Source: Hymenobacter sp. 5317J-9 (lineage in GTDB: Bacteria; Bacteroidota; Bacteroidia; Cytophagales; Hymenobacteraceae). From it: a stretch of 64,000 bases of DNA. Below, one piece after another: positions 51,401 through 62,649 of the stretch (its first letter is position 1; every line of letters starts with the position of its first letter). The notes under the pieces were generated by a model, which worked only from the letters and a program-made list of their open reading frames with translations, was not told the origin of the DNA and made no database searches. The position numbers were made by a program, and so were the translations under genes. The stretch is from contig NZ_CP095050.1 in NCBI RefSeq assembly GCF_022921075.1, forward strand, positions 2,480,001 to 2,544,000. The letters run 5' to 3'.

Positions 51401-51533
51401 GCGCCAGGAGCTGCCCGTTGCGCATGGTGCCGGTGCGCAAGCCCTGGCCGTGGGCCATGCGGCGCCCGGCGTGTACACCCTCCACGTGGCCCTGCCCGAA
51501 GGCGTGGTAACGAAGCGCGTCGTTATTGAGTAG
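48498..51533 (+). CDS. Secreted protein with nidogen-like domain and T9SS sorting tail
   Basis: A 1,011-residue exported protein starting MKQLLFFCGLWLGTISGQAQ, a signal sequence. Residues about 70-275 resemble a nidogen-like (NIDO) domain (YSEVYINNNGNITFDAPYG; PMIAPFWADVDTQ). Ig-like and filamentous repeat regions follow (about 290-520). A further beta-rich part ends in a type A type IX secretion sorting domain (VVFPNPAHQQLWLAVPGS; LVNALGQLV; GVYTLHVALPEG; KRVVIE). It is therefore probably carried over the outer membrane by T9SS and attached to or released from the surface; an adhesin-like role is possible. Confidence 0.9.
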   Translation: MKQLLFFCGLWLGTISGQAQVPHLWNPAAADPQFEARKLRLSASATARAAVAGSAHKGTASTVARPACFEPFDTTAAGGWTSLGRNDDDSFGPVSLGWNFSLFGNRYSEVYINNNGNITFDAPYGSFNAQGFPLARPMIAPFWADVDTQNPASGTVWYKVFPDRLVVVWSKVGYFNRKADKKNTFQLVIKANTAPGFSGNDVLFAYDDMQWTTSDASSGTGGFGGIPASVGVNKGNSVDYIQTGRFNLSGSLAPNTSFPGNPGGVDWLDGLCLGYRVRDAGNVPPAVAGLPAGNLLTVNQGQTVVLPLQFSGPETDETVSVSSNFNGGTFCNASVSTAGNGGTNPTLTFSVTGAPCNVGTRTINFTATDNGLPAPAQSVFALTVVVNPANGQWTGAANTAYTNPANWNNNTVPAATDNVTIPAGVPNMPVLSTSAAVGSLTVATGASLTVASGGALSLSGALTNNGTIGGAGTLLTTGSAAQSFGGSNGLRIANLTVGSAGVQLTRPLAVTRLLTLNGNLASNGNLTLAADASGTAMAVNNDAAAVLGTATVQCYLDPALNPGLGYRHLAAPVANTTLADLTTAGFSPLVNAAYNGAANPGQVTPFPNIFFYNQALVAATGNGATADFDKGWVSPAATTEAMTPGRGYTVNLAAGQTIDFVGTLGNGAVAIGALGRGVSAQAGWHLLGNPYPAPINWTQAFAGASGLDNAVHVYKSSGQYAGTYASYVNGVGTNGGTNVIGLGQGFFVRASTPGATASLNLSNAARLSTYTSAAPQRGTAETRLLLQLSLSGAGATDQAAVYFETGATAGFDAAFDAPKLTAGHRVQLALDDVTGPLAISGRPLLGNAPLTVPLAVRVAQAGTYTLRADELLNLPVGATVQLRDALTGTVTPLTPQVTYTFTADASLAGPRFSLIFQATRALATAPGQLSAQVVVFPNPAHQQLWLAVPGSSQAVSVRLVNALGQLVLRQELPVAHGAGAQALAVGHAAPGVYTLHVALPEGVVTKRVVIE

Positions 51534-51594
51534 CACGAGTTAGCGTAGCTGATGGCCCAACTCGCGCCGTGTCGCTCCGTACTTCAAACCAACA

Positions 51595-51629
51595 AGAAAG
51601 CCCCGCCGGCAATGCCAGCGGGGCTTTTC
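51595..51629. terminator. Bidirectional terminator between the T9SS gene and groEL
   Basis: AAAGCCCCGC... paired with ...GCGGGGCTTT, with A- and T-runs on both sides. Confidence 0.85.
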
Positions 51630-51664
51630 TATTCCTAACAGCGAGAGGCTGCCAGCGGCTTGAC

Positions 51665-53335
<1,671 letters not shown>

Positions 53336-53377
53336 TTAATAGGTGTTTTGGAGTTTTCGCGGGCTCAGCCTGACGGC

Positions 53378-53668
53378 TTAGAGCACGGCGAAAATGTCCG
53401 ACTCGCGCATGATGAGCAGGTCTTCGCCGTCGACGGTGATTTCGGTGCCGGCGTACTTGCCGTACAGCACCTGGTCGCCCACCTTCACCTGGGGCTTGAT
53501 GAGCGAGCCGCTGTCAGCGGTTTTGCCTTCGCCTACGGCCACCACTTCACCGCGCTGGGGCTTCTCCTTGGCCGTATCGGGGATGATGATGCCAGATTTG
53601 GTTTTTTCCTCGGCGGCGGCGGCGCGAACAATGACGCGGTCGGCCAGCGGTTTCATGCTAAGTGCCAT
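53378..53668 (-). CDS. groES: Co-chaperonin GroES
   Basis: A 96-residue Gro[22 protein letters not shown], with the mobile loop near residues 17-32 ([19 protein letters not shown]) and the usual end [15 protein letters not shown]. It caps GroEL. It is the first gene of the groES-groEL operon. An inner Met (MKPLADRV) is the alternative start. Confidence 0.97.
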   Translation of the reverse strand: MALSMKPLADRVIVRAAAAEEKTKSGIIIPDTAKEKPQRGEVVAVGEGKTADSGSLIKPQVKVGDQVLYGKYAGTEITVDGEDLLIMRESDIFAVL

Positions 53669-53856
53669 TCTGTGTGTGTTTGGGTTATGTAAGGTGGAAA
53701 ATCAGAGTCTACGCCCCCTCGTCATTTCCCGTGCCAGCCCCGGAAACCTGACAAAATGGGCAGTTTTTGGGAACCCGCGTGGCAGTGCCCCGGGCAAACA
53801 GACATTGCACGAGGCAAACTTGACAAGCCTGCGCCAGCCCAATCCGGCTACAAATG

Positions 53857-53894
53857 ACAAAGCCGGCGCCTCCCAAGGGAAGCACCGGCTTTTG
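53857..53894 (-). terminator. Probable terminator after secG
   Basis: AAAGCCGG paired with CCGGCTTTT, with a further pairing inside (GCCTCCC/GGGAAGC, imperfect). The T-run is short. The rest of 53,669-53,921 shows no gene. Confidence 0.55.
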
Positions 53895-53921
53895 CATCGG
53901 AGGCGCGAAAAGCGCGCGGAA

Positions 53922-54332
53922 TTAGTTGGTGGTGGCCGGAGCGGAAGCCGGCGCAGCAGGCTGAACCGGAGCCGTTGCGGGGGCCGTGGTGGTACCGGCC
54001 GGAGCACCAGCGGGAGCCGGGGCGGCAGGGGCAGGAGCCGAAGGCGCGGGCAGCTTGGTTTCGAGGGCACGCTGTTGGTTCACGCTACGGGCGGGACCGG
54101 CACCGGTCGACGTGAGCATGTGCGAGCCGAGCGACAGCACCACCAGGCCAATGGCAAAGCCCCAGGTCAGTTTCTCCAGCAGGTCGCCGGTGCGCTTCAC
54201 GCCCATCATGCTGGCGGCGCCGCCAGCGCTAAACTGGCTTGAAATTCCGCCGCCTTTGGGGTTTTGGGCCAATACCACCAGGGCCAGCAGGAAGCAAACG
54301 AGGAGAATGAGAACGATGAGTGCGATGTACAT
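53922..54332 (-). CDS. secG: Protein translocase subunit SecG
   Basis: A 136-residue SecG with two membrane segments (MYIALIVLILLVCFLLALVV and LTWGFAIGLVVLSLGSHML) joined by the conserved loop QNPKGGGISSQF. A long Ala/Pro tail (about 95-136) exceeds the usual SecG length but is common in this phylum. It assists SecYE-dependent export. It is 26 bp after the next upstream gene, so the two may be co-transcribed. Confidence 0.93.
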   Translation of the reverse strand: MYIALIVLILLVCFLLALVVLAQNPKGGGISSQFSAGGAASMMGVKRTGDLLEKLTWGFAIGLVVLSLGSHMLTSTGAGPARSVNQQRALETKLPAPSAPAPAAPAPAGAPAGTTTAPATAPVQPAAPASAPATTN

Positions 54333-54358
54333 GTAGAGAAATAAAACAAAGAGGCGAT

Positions 54359-55903
54359 TTACGCCGAAGGTTGCAAAGATTGGATTTGGGCCGCAAAGTA
54401 CGCCATTTTTTCCGGCTGTTTCACCATCAGCTTCTCATAAATCTCAATGGCTCGGGCAGTTTTGCCCTGGCGCACAAAGATGCGGGCGAGGCTTTCGGAC
54501 ACCAGGTCGGGCTCGGCGCGGGTGCTGCGCACGCTCAGGTCGGCCTGCGTGGTGGGCGAGGGCGGCAGCATGGCCGGCCGTGTAAGGCGCGGCTGGCGCT
54601 TCAGGAAGTTGTTGATAAGGTCGAGCGACGAGGGCAGCGCCGGGGTCGGCGGACGGTGCGTTGCCCAATAGTCGAGTAGCAGCGGGTCGGGTTCGAAGAA
54701 GGCCCCGACGGGCGGTAGCGGCGTTGCCGGGGGCTGGCCGTCGGCCCCGGCGGGCGATGTGTTTTCGTTGGCTTCAGCCTTATCGGTCAGCAGGTTGAGC
54801 AGCTGCAGGGAAAAGCCCAGGCGACTGCTTTCGCCGTAGCCGTAGCCAACGGCCTCGTCGCCGGTGAAGGCGGCAGGGGTGAGTTCCGGGGCCTCTGGGG
54901 TAGACCTACTGCCCACCGACAGGAAGTCAGCGGGGACAGCCGGGCCACCGAGGCTCAGGGTGACGGCAGCGGCGGCCCATTCGTCTACCAGGCCCGGCAG
55001 CTCATAGGCCGGCGGGGGCGGGGGTGGCTCGGCCAGCCCGAATTCAAAGCGGGCCTCGCCTACTTCGACCGGGGGCCGAATGGCGGGAGCCTGCGCGGGC
55101 AGGTCGGGCTCTTCGGCTAGCTCGATGGGGGTTTCCATCTCCGGCGTTGGCGAGGCAGCCGGAATATCTACGCCTTCCTGGTCAACCAGTACCGGCGTCA
55201 GGTCGGCCTCAACAGCCGCAGAAGGCGTGGGGCTGGCCTCTGGCTCAGCATCCGGTTCAGGCTCGGCCAGTGCCTCCACCGGCGTCGGTGCGGGTTCCTC
55301 GCCTGCCGGAATGTCGGCAATTTGTTCAGGAACTGTCTCAGGTACCGGCTCCAGCACCGGTTCCGGTTCGCTCACCGCCGGCGCAGTTTCCGGGACCGTG
55401 ATGGCAGCATCCGTGGGCTTAGCTTCGGCAGTGGATGCTTCTTCAGCAACTGGGGTGGCCGTTGGAATGGGGGTAGCTGGCGGCTCAACAACAGTTATTT
55501 CGGCAGCGGGCAGTGGCGGCGTGGCGGGAACTACGACGGGCTCGGCCGGCACTTGGGCAACGGGCGGCTCGGCGGTGACTGGCTCGGCGGTGGGCAGCGG
55601 TGCGCTGCTGGTCACCGTCTCTTCGGCGGGCGCCGCTATTTCCGGCACTGCTTCGGGCACGGGGGCCGGCTCCACTTCCTCAATCAGGCGGCGCAGCAGG
55701 GCCCGGTCGGCGGCATAGGTGGCGGCGCGGCGCAGGCGCTGGCCAGCCAGCATGGTGCCTTGGTCGTGCGCGGCTTTGGCAAGTAGCAAGTGGGCCGTCT
55801 GGCAGTACGGAAACGCCTGGGCCAGTTGCTCCAGCTCGCGCACTTCCGCCTGGCCAAGGGCCGTGGGGCGGGCAAGAACTTGCAAAAGCGTGGCGCGGGT
55901 CAC
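54359..55903 (-). CDS. Large Pro/Glu/Ala-rich conserved protein, 514 aa
   Basis: A 514-residue protein from GTG 55903. The N-terminal 70 residues are helical (LAQAFPYCQTAHLLLAKAAH) and recall a TPR-like unit found in Bacteroidota proteins. A long disordered Pro/Glu/Val-rich region spans about 70-370. The C-terminal 140 residues hold helical TPR-like parts (LARIFVRQGKTARAIEIYEK). I recall a similar layout in tetratricopeptide proteins next to secG in related genomes. The function is unknown. Confidence 0.75.
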   Translation of the reverse strand: MTRATLLQVLARPTALGQAEVRELEQLAQAFPYCQTAHLLLAKAAHDQGTMLAGQRLRRAATYAADRALLRRLIEEVEPAPVPEAVPEIAAPAEETVTSSAPLPTAEPVTAEPPVAQVPAEPVVVPATPPLPAAEITVVEPPATPIPTATPVAEEASTAEAKPTDAAITVPETAPAVSEPEPVLEPVPETVPEQIADIPAGEEPAPTPVEALAEPEPDAEPEASPTPSAAVEADLTPVLVDQEGVDIPAASPTPEMETPIELAEEPDLPAQAPAIRPPVEVGEARFEFGLAEPPPPPPAYELPGLVDEWAAAAVTLSLGGPAVPADFLSVGSRSTPEAPELTPAAFTGDEAVGYGYGESSRLGFSLQLLNLLTDKAEANENTSPAGADGQPPATPLPPVGAFFEPDPLLLDYWATHRPPTPALPSSLDLINNFLKRQPRLTRPAMLPPSPTTQADLSVRSTRAEPDLVSESLARIFVRQGKTARAIEIYEKLMVKQPEKMAYFAAQIQSLQPSA

Positions 55904-56107
55904 GGGGCTAAACGGGCGTTATTGAGCAGAAGCGAACAGACGGATTCTTAATAAATTCGCTTTTTCGGCGGAAGAATGGGGCCGCAACATTACGTCAATT
56001 TACGCAAATGCCCACGTCCTTTCGCCACACCAAAACAGGGGCGAAATGCCTCGTATTCGGCAATTGCCTCAATCGCTGAGGCTTACCAAAGAGTGCCTGG
56101 CAGCTGC

Positions 56108-56644
56108 CTACCAGTTGGCCACCGATTTATTGAAAATATCGGTGATGATTTTGTCCGTCGTGCGGCGCACGGCGGTGGGGTCGTTGTTGATGGTGGCGAT
56201 GTTGCGGTCGGCCGAGAAGTCGTCGAAGTTCTGAAACACCTGCTCAAAGCTCTGCTTGTCGTCTTTGGAGTTGGTGAAGCGAATCTTGACCTGAATGGTG
56301 AGGCGGTTGGAGCCGGCCTGGCTCACGCCGCCCACCTGCTGAATGGCCGCCGGCGCAAAATCGTAGGCCACGATGTTGCCGTCGAATTGCAGGTCGCCGT
56401 CGCGCGGCACCAGCTTGAGGTTGGTGTTGCGCTGGAAGTAGTCTTTCAAATCCTCGGTGAAGCGCTGCGTGAGGAACGCCGGGCCCATCGGGGCGTTGTT
56501 CTGAATGGTGGAGATGGAGATGGTGCGCACCGCCGGGTCAATGTTGGTACCATTGAACGAGTAGATGCCGCAGCCGCTAAGGCTCAATAAAGCGCTAAGG
56601 ATAAATAGCTTAATGCTTGTTGCCTTATACTTGCTCCAGGTCAT
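56108..56644 (-). CDS. lptE: LptE-family lipopolysaccharide assembly lipoprotein
   Basis: A 178-residue lipoprotein with lipobox LSGC (Cys25) and a Bacteroidota-type LptE domain (CGIYSFNGTNIDPAVRTISI; FLTQRFTEDLKDYFQRNTNL). It plugs LptD and helps deliver LPS to the outer membrane. It overlaps the sigma-54 regulator gene by 20 bp, a neighbour arrangement common in the phylum. The 200 bp after its end hold a short hairpin and no gene. Confidence 0.9.
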   Translation of the reverse strand: MTWSKYKATSIKLFILSALLSLSGCGIYSFNGTNIDPAVRTISISTIQNNAPMGPAFLTQRFTEDLKDYFQRNTNLKLVPRDGDLQFDGNIVAYDFAPAAIQQVGGVSQAGSNRLTIQVKIRFTNSKDDKQSFEQVFQNFDDFSADRNIATINNDPTAVRRTTDKIITDIFNKSVANW

Positions 56645-57917
56645 ATTGCTTCAGTTTGCGGTAGAGCGTGCGTTCCGAGATGCCCAGGTCGTGGGCGGCA
56701 TACTTGCGCTTGTTGTTGTGCTTTTTCAACGCCTTGAGAATCATCTCGCGTTCCTTCACGTCGAGGGAAAGGGTTTCCTCCTCGGTTTCGTGCGGGATGT
56801 CCTCCACGGGGGCCTCGTCGTCGTAGCCGGTGCTGGGCTCGGCGTTGTAGGCGTTGGGCGCAGGCGGCAGGAGGTATTCGGCCCCGGCACCGCCCTCAAA
56901 CGCGCTGGCGCCACTGGTATTGCTAAAGAGGTGACTGTTCTGGCGCAGCAGTTCCTGGGCCTCGTGGGGGCGCTGGCCGGTGGCCAGCTCCAGCACCATC
57001 TTTTTGAGGTCCGTCATGTCGCGGCGCATGTCGAACAGGATTTTGTAGAGCAGGTCGCGCTCCGAGTAGCCGGCCGCCGCGCCTTCGGATGCGCCGGGGC
57101 CCAGCAGCATGGGCAGGCGGCTGGTTTGGTCCTGCGGCAGGTAGGGAGCCAGGCGGCGGGCATCGAGCTCGCGCTCGGTTTCCAGCACCGAAATCTGCTC
57201 GGCGATATTTTTGAGCTGGCGGATGTTGCCGGGGAAGCGGAAGCGCGTCAGCGCCTGCACGGCATCGGGCAGGAGGGTGATGGGCCGCGTGCGGTAACGC
57301 TCGGCCGAATCGGAAGCAAACTTGCGGAAAAGCAGGTAGATATCCTCGCCCCGCTCACGCAGCGGTGGAACCGTGATGGGCACCGTATTGAGGCGGTAGT
57401 ACAAGTCTTCGCGGAAGGTGCCGGCCTGCACGCGGTCCAGCAAATTCACGTTGGTGGCGGCCACCACGCGCACATCGGTCTTCTGCACCTTGCTAGAACC
57501 GACGCGGATGAACTCGCCGTTCTCGAGCACGCGCAGCAGGCGGGCCTGGGTGCCGAGCGGCATCTCACCGATTTCGTCTAGGAAAATGGTGCCGCCGTTG
57601 GTGACCTCGAAGTAGCCTTTGCGCGCCTCATTGGCGCCGGTGAAGGAGCCTTTCTCGTGGCCAAACAGCTCCGAGTCGATGGTGCCTTCCGGAATGGCGC
57701 CGCAGTTGATGGCAATGAACTGCCCGTGCTTGCGCGGCGACAAGGCGTGAATAATTTTGGAAAAAGACTCCTTGCCCGACCCGCTTTCGCCGGTGATGAG
57801 CACCGTCATGTCGGTGGGCGCCACTTGGGCGGCCACCTGAATGGCGTAGTTCAGCGCCGGCGCGTTGCCGATGATGCCGAACCGGAGCTTGATGGATTGG
57901 ATTTCTTGGGTGGTCAA
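56625..57917 (-). CDS. Sigma-54-dependent Fis-type regulator without receiver domain
   Basis: A 430-residue AAA+ activator beginning MTTQEIQSIKLRFGIIGNAP. The start appears to be TTG 57917, as no suitable ATG precedes the AAA+ domain. Walker A is GESGSGKE (43-50), and the sigma-54 contact loop is GSFTGA (90-95, the GAFTGA motif with Ser for Ala). The Walker B region is GGTIFLDEIGEM (about 109-120). A disordered linker (about 310-385) leads to a Fis-type helix-turn-helix (AAHDLGISERTLYRKLKQYD). There is no N-terminal response-regulator domain, so it may be controlled by expression or a partner. Confidence 0.92.
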   Translation of the reverse strand: MTTQEIQSIKLRFGIIGNAPALNYAIQVAAQVAPTDMTVLITGESGSGKESFSKIIHALSPRKHGQFIAINCGAIPEGTIDSELFGHEKGSFTGANEARKGYFEVTNGGTIFLDEIGEMPLGTQARLLRVLENGEFIRVGSSKVQKTDVRVVAATNVNLLDRVQAGTFREDLYYRLNTVPITVPPLRERGEDIYLLFRKFASDSAERYRTRPITLLPDAVQALTRFRFPGNIRQLKNIAEQISVLETERELDARRLAPYLPQDQTSRLPMLLGPGASEGAAAGYSERDLLYKILFDMRRDMTDLKKMVLELATGQRPHEAQELLRQNSHLFSNTSGASAFEGGAGAEYLLPPAPNAYNAEPSTGYDDEAPVEDIPHETEEETLSLDVKEREMILKALKKHNNKRKYAAHDLGISERTLYRKLKQYDLEQV

Positions 57918-57969
57918 GACGAATAGCGTTTAGGAAAGGCGGGAATACTATTGCACTCGCGGCAGGAAG

Positions 57970-59406
<1,437 letters not shown>

Positions 59407-59431
59407 AATTATAGCGCGTTTCGGCGGGGCA

Positions 59432-59439
59432 CAAAGATA
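59432..59439 (-). promoter_or_regulatory. Promoter of miaB
   Basis: TATCTTTG on the minus strand, a perfect TAnnTTTG box, 25 bp before the start codon. Confidence 0.65.
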
Positions 59440-59503
59440 CGCCTTTGCTGCGTAAAATGACAGAATGGCAGGGATTGATTGGGTTGATTGGAACAATAAA
59501 ACG

Positions 59504-59597
59504 GTCACGCCGAGCGCAGCCGAGGCATCTCGCTAGCTTCGTTCAACAATGATGACTGCTTCGGCACCGGTCGTTCCTCCGTTGCGCTCGGCATGAC
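59504..59597. repeat. REP-like inverted repeat, copy 2
   Basis: Arms GTCACGCCGAGCGCAGCCGA... and ...TTGCGCTCGGCATGAC are similar to copy 1 at 34307-34411 but imperfect (about three differences over 22 bp). It lies between the pabB stop and the miaB start. Confidence 0.7.
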
Positions 59598-59627
59598 GGC
59601 GTTGACAGGCATTTTTCTGCCTGCACC

Positions 59628-60911
59628 TTACTCTCCAATAGCTGCGCCCAGCACTTCCAGCAGGGCTTTTGCCTTCAACAGGCACTCATCGTATTCCCGT
59701 TCCGGGTCCGAGTCGTAGGTGATGGCCGAGCCGACCTCGAAGCTGAGGTAGCCGCTGTCCTGCCGGTATTGCAGCGAGCGGATGACGACGTTGAAATCGA
59801 AGTCGCCGTTGGGCCACACGTAGCCCATGCTGCCGCTGTAGAGTCCACGGCGCACATTTTCATAGTGCTCAATGAGTTGCATGGCCCGGATTTTCGGGGC
59901 GCCCGTCATCGAACCCATCGGGAAGGCGGCGCGCAACACGTCAACCAGCGTGGTGCCGGGCCGCGCGGTGGCTTCTACGGTCGAAATCATTTGCCAGAGG
60001 TGGCGGAAGGGGTAGAGGCCGAAGAGCTCGGGCACGTGCACGGTGCCGGTCTGAGCCACGCGGGCGAGGTCGTTGCGCACCAAATCCACTATCATCAGGT
60101 TTTCGGCGCGCTCCTTTTCGTCGTTCAATAAAGCGTTGCGCTGCTGCTCGTCTTCGGCCGGAGTGGCGCCGCGGCGGATGGTGCCTTTGATGGGCTGCGA
60201 CAGCAGGCGTGCGCCTCGCCGGGCCACAAACCGCTCGGGCGAAGCACAAAGCAAAAACCGGTCGTGCCAGCGCACAAAACCCGCAAACGGCGCGGGCGAA
60301 ACTTCCATCAGCCGCCAAAACGCATCCACGGGATTCAGGCGCACGTTCTCGGCGTAGAATTCCTGGCACAGGTTCAACTCGTATACCTCGCCGTTGAGAA
60401 TGTCCGTCCGGATGGCCGTCACGGCCTGCAGGTAGTTGGCTTTGGGCAGGCGGGCCCGCATCACGGGCACCTGCGGCGCCGAAGTGGACGGTAAAGACTG
60501 GGCCAGAATCTGGTCAAGCACCCCCTCGGCGTTGCCGTGCACTTCCACCGCATCGGCTTGCCAGCACAGCCAGGTTTCGGGTGTGAAGAAATGCAGTTGC
60601 GGCCAGCCCATGCCGTCGGCGTTGCCGCTAGTCAGGGCCTCAATGTCGTTTTTGACGTCGTAGGTAACAAATCCGCACCGAAAGGCCGACGAATCATCGG
60701 CTTCCAGCGCCGCCAGGGAATCTGATGAGCGTGCCGCGGGGCTGGCTACGGCCAGAATGCGCTCAAACGGCCCTTCTGGATAAGAGGCGTCGTTGGGTTC
60801 AAAATAGGCGCAGTGCGGAAACTGCGCGGCCCAATGCAACGCCCGCTGCCGAAAATCGGTTGGCAGGTCGGCGATGGAGAGACGCAGAAGGGGAACCGCA
60901 GAAACAGACAC
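59628..60911 (-). CDS. pabB: Aminodeoxychorismate synthase component I-like
   Basis: A 427-residue chorismate-binding enzyme from GTG 60911. The N-terminal part (to about 165) is less conserved. The catalytic domain has LSQPIKGTIRRG, ENLMIVDLVRNDLARVAQTG, FPMGSMTGAPKIRAMQLIEH and FEVGSAITYDSDPEREYDEC, typical of PabB, anthranilate synthase I and related enzymes. The PIKGT motif favours PabB, which makes 4-amino-4-deoxychorismate for folate. There is no glutaminase (PabA) domain here. Confidence 0.88.
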   Translation of the reverse strand: MSVSAVPLLRLSIADLPTDFRQRALHWAAQFPHCAYFEPNDASYPEGPFERILAVASPAARSSDSLAALEADDSSAFRCGFVTYDVKNDIEALTSGNADGMGWPQLHFFTPETWLCWQADAVEVHGNAEGVLDQILAQSLPSTSAPQVPVMRARLPKANYLQAVTAIRTDILNGEVYELNLCQEFYAENVRLNPVDAFWRLMEVSPAPFAGFVRWHDRFLLCASPERFVARRGARLLSQPIKGTIRRGATPAEDEQQRNALLNDEKERAENLMIVDLVRNDLARVAQTGTVHVPELFGLYPFRHLWQMISTVEATARPGTTLVDVLRAAFPMGSMTGAPKIRAMQLIEHYENVRRGLYSGSMGYVWPNGDFDFNVVIRSLQYRQDSGYLSFEVGSAITYDSDPEREYDECLLKAKALLEVLGAAIGE

Positions 60912-60985
60912 GGGATTCGTTCAAATGATGAGCACGCCAGCAACGGCGGGGCATTATAACCGCTGGGCCGGCCAAGTGGCTGCGC

Positions 60986-62557
60986 TTATTGCAGTTCGCG
61001 CAGGGCCAGTGTGGCTTTGGCGTCGGTGCTGTTTTTGTACTCGTGCCAGGGGTAGCGTAGGGCTTTCTCGAAATAAAAGCGCGCCTGGGCCTTTTTACCC
61101 GCATCCTTAGCCATGTAACCCTGCTGCAGCGCGGCCTGGGGCGCAAAATAATACGGCGCCTTTGGGCCAGCCACCGTTTGGGTGCGCTCGAAGTAGTACC
61201 AGGCCGAATCGAGCCGCCCCAAGCCCTGAAAGGCGCGGGCTCGGCGGTAGGGCTCCTCGATGCGGTCGCGCCAGATGGTGTTCGGCGTCGCGCGAAAGGT
61301 GCGCAGCGTGGCCAAGGCCTGCTGGTTGTATCCGCCGTCGGTTTGCAGGCGGGCCTTGGTCAGGATGGGGTTCAGCGCCTGCGCTTCGTGATAGTAGTGC
61401 TGGGCGTAGTTGTCTTCCTCCACGTCGGTGGGTCCGGGCTCGTTGATTTGGGCGCGGTAGCGGGCCACCGCAGCCGGCGGCGCCCCGCCCAGCCACGCCG
61501 CCAGATAGAGCTTAAACGCGGCATCCTTGCGGTAGTGCACGCCCCGGTATTCCCGCAAAAACGCCAGGTTTTCGCGTTCTGAGGCGTTATAGTCGCCTTG
61601 GTACAGCAGCAGGTCGGCGGCCATGTGGCGCAGGTAGGGTATGGGTTGGTAGCCAGGGCCGGTGGGCCGGGCCCGGTAGGCCGCCAGGGCTGCTTCGCCG
61701 TGGTGCTGGCGCTTGTTGATGCTGATGAGTAGGTAAGAAAACAGCAGGTTGTCGGGCTGCTGGGCGTGCAGGCGCTCGGCCAGCCGCAAGGCTTCGTCGG
61801 GCTTTTTAAAGTAGCCTTCCCGGATAAGGCTCAGGTATATCTGACTTTCCGTTTGGAAATCGTTGGGCTGGGTGGCGGCCAGGGCCAGGTTACGAAGGCC
61901 TTCGTTCGAGTCGGCCGTCAGGCCCAGCAAGCTCAGCAGCCAATGGTAGCCCTCGGGCAGCGAGCCCACGGCAAACTGCGAAATGCCCAGCGTCTTGCGC
62001 GCCGGCAGAAAGGTCGGGTAGCGCTTCGCCACGTCCTGCATCTGGCGGTAGCCGCTGCGCAGGTGGTAGCCGCCCATCACCACGTGCTTGAACAGCAGCT
62101 GGCTCAGCCCCAGATGCAGCGTGATTTCGGCGCGGGCGTAGTCGCGCAGGGCGCTGGCTGGCTGTTTATCGAGCACCTCCAAACGGGCTTCCTGCGCCTT
62201 TTCCGATGCATCGAAGCGGCTGGGGTCTTGGCTTAGAATAAGCTCGGCAAAGTCGATGCAGTTGGCCACCAGCAGGGGCGAGGGCGACCTGGGCGCACTC
62301 GCCAGCTCGGGGCGCAGCATTTCGCGCGCGGGCCCCAGGCGCAGTTTCAGCACTTCGGTATAGGCCCGGCGGCTGGCCGGCGTGAGTTCTCCGGTAGCTG
62401 TCACGGCGGCGCTGGGCTGCTCGGGCAGCTGGCCGGGCTGGCGTGGCGCTACGAAACCAGACAGCAGCAGCCACCCGGCCGCCCAGCCCAGCGGCCGCAC
62501 AAGTGCCCGGCACCCGGGTGGCGCAATGCGTAGGAAAAAGCCGGCCAACGATGCCAT
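60986..62557 (-). CDS. Exported tetratricopeptide-like protein, 523 aa
   Basis: A 523-residue protein. A hydrophobic N-terminal stretch (about 20-37, PLGWAAGWLLLSGF) suggests export or a membrane anchor. The rest is helical repeats of the TPR/Sel1 kind (EALRLAERLHAQQPDNLLFS; GYMAKDAGKKAQARFYFEKA), probably 10 or more. It resembles conserved Bacteroidota TPR proteins without a defined function, and may be a periplasmic scaffold. Confidence 0.75.
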   Translation of the reverse strand: MASLAGFFLRIAPPGCRALVRPLGWAAGWLLLSGFVAPRQPGQLPEQPSAAVTATGELTPASRRAYTEVLKLRLGPAREMLRPELASAPRSPSPLLVANCIDFAELILSQDPSRFDASEKAQEARLEVLDKQPASALRDYARAEITLHLGLSQLLFKHVVMGGYHLRSGYRQMQDVAKRYPTFLPARKTLGISQFAVGSLPEGYHWLLSLLGLTADSNEGLRNLALAATQPNDFQTESQIYLSLIREGYFKKPDEALRLAERLHAQQPDNLLFSYLLISINKRQHHGEAALAAYRARPTGPGYQPIPYLRHMAADLLLYQGDYNASERENLAFLREYRGVHYRKDAAFKLYLAAWLGGAPPAAVARYRAQINEPGPTDVEEDNYAQHYYHEAQALNPILTKARLQTDGGYNQQALATLRTFRATPNTIWRDRIEEPYRRARAFQGLGRLDSAWYYFERTQTVAGPKAPYYFAPQAALQQGYMAKDAGKKAQARFYFEKALRYPWHEYKNSTDAKATLALRELQ

Positions 62558-62571
62558 GGGATGGTTAACAA

Positions 62572-62602
62572 AAAAAGGAACGACACGCGGCCGTTCCTTT
62601 TT
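62572..62602 (-). terminator. Terminator after the zinc-ribbon gene
   Basis: AAAAAGGAACG, a 9-base loop, CGTTCCTTTTT, with A- and T-runs on both sides. It lies after the gene that ends at 62650. Confidence 0.85.
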
Positions 62603-62649
62603 ACGATTTCAATCAGCGAATCAGATTGATGAGATGCTTAAGCCGGAGC

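Noticed and set aside
56073..56088. Short hairpin CCTCA-N5-TGAGG after lptE as a terminator
   Set aside because: The stem is short and no T-run follows on the relevant strand.
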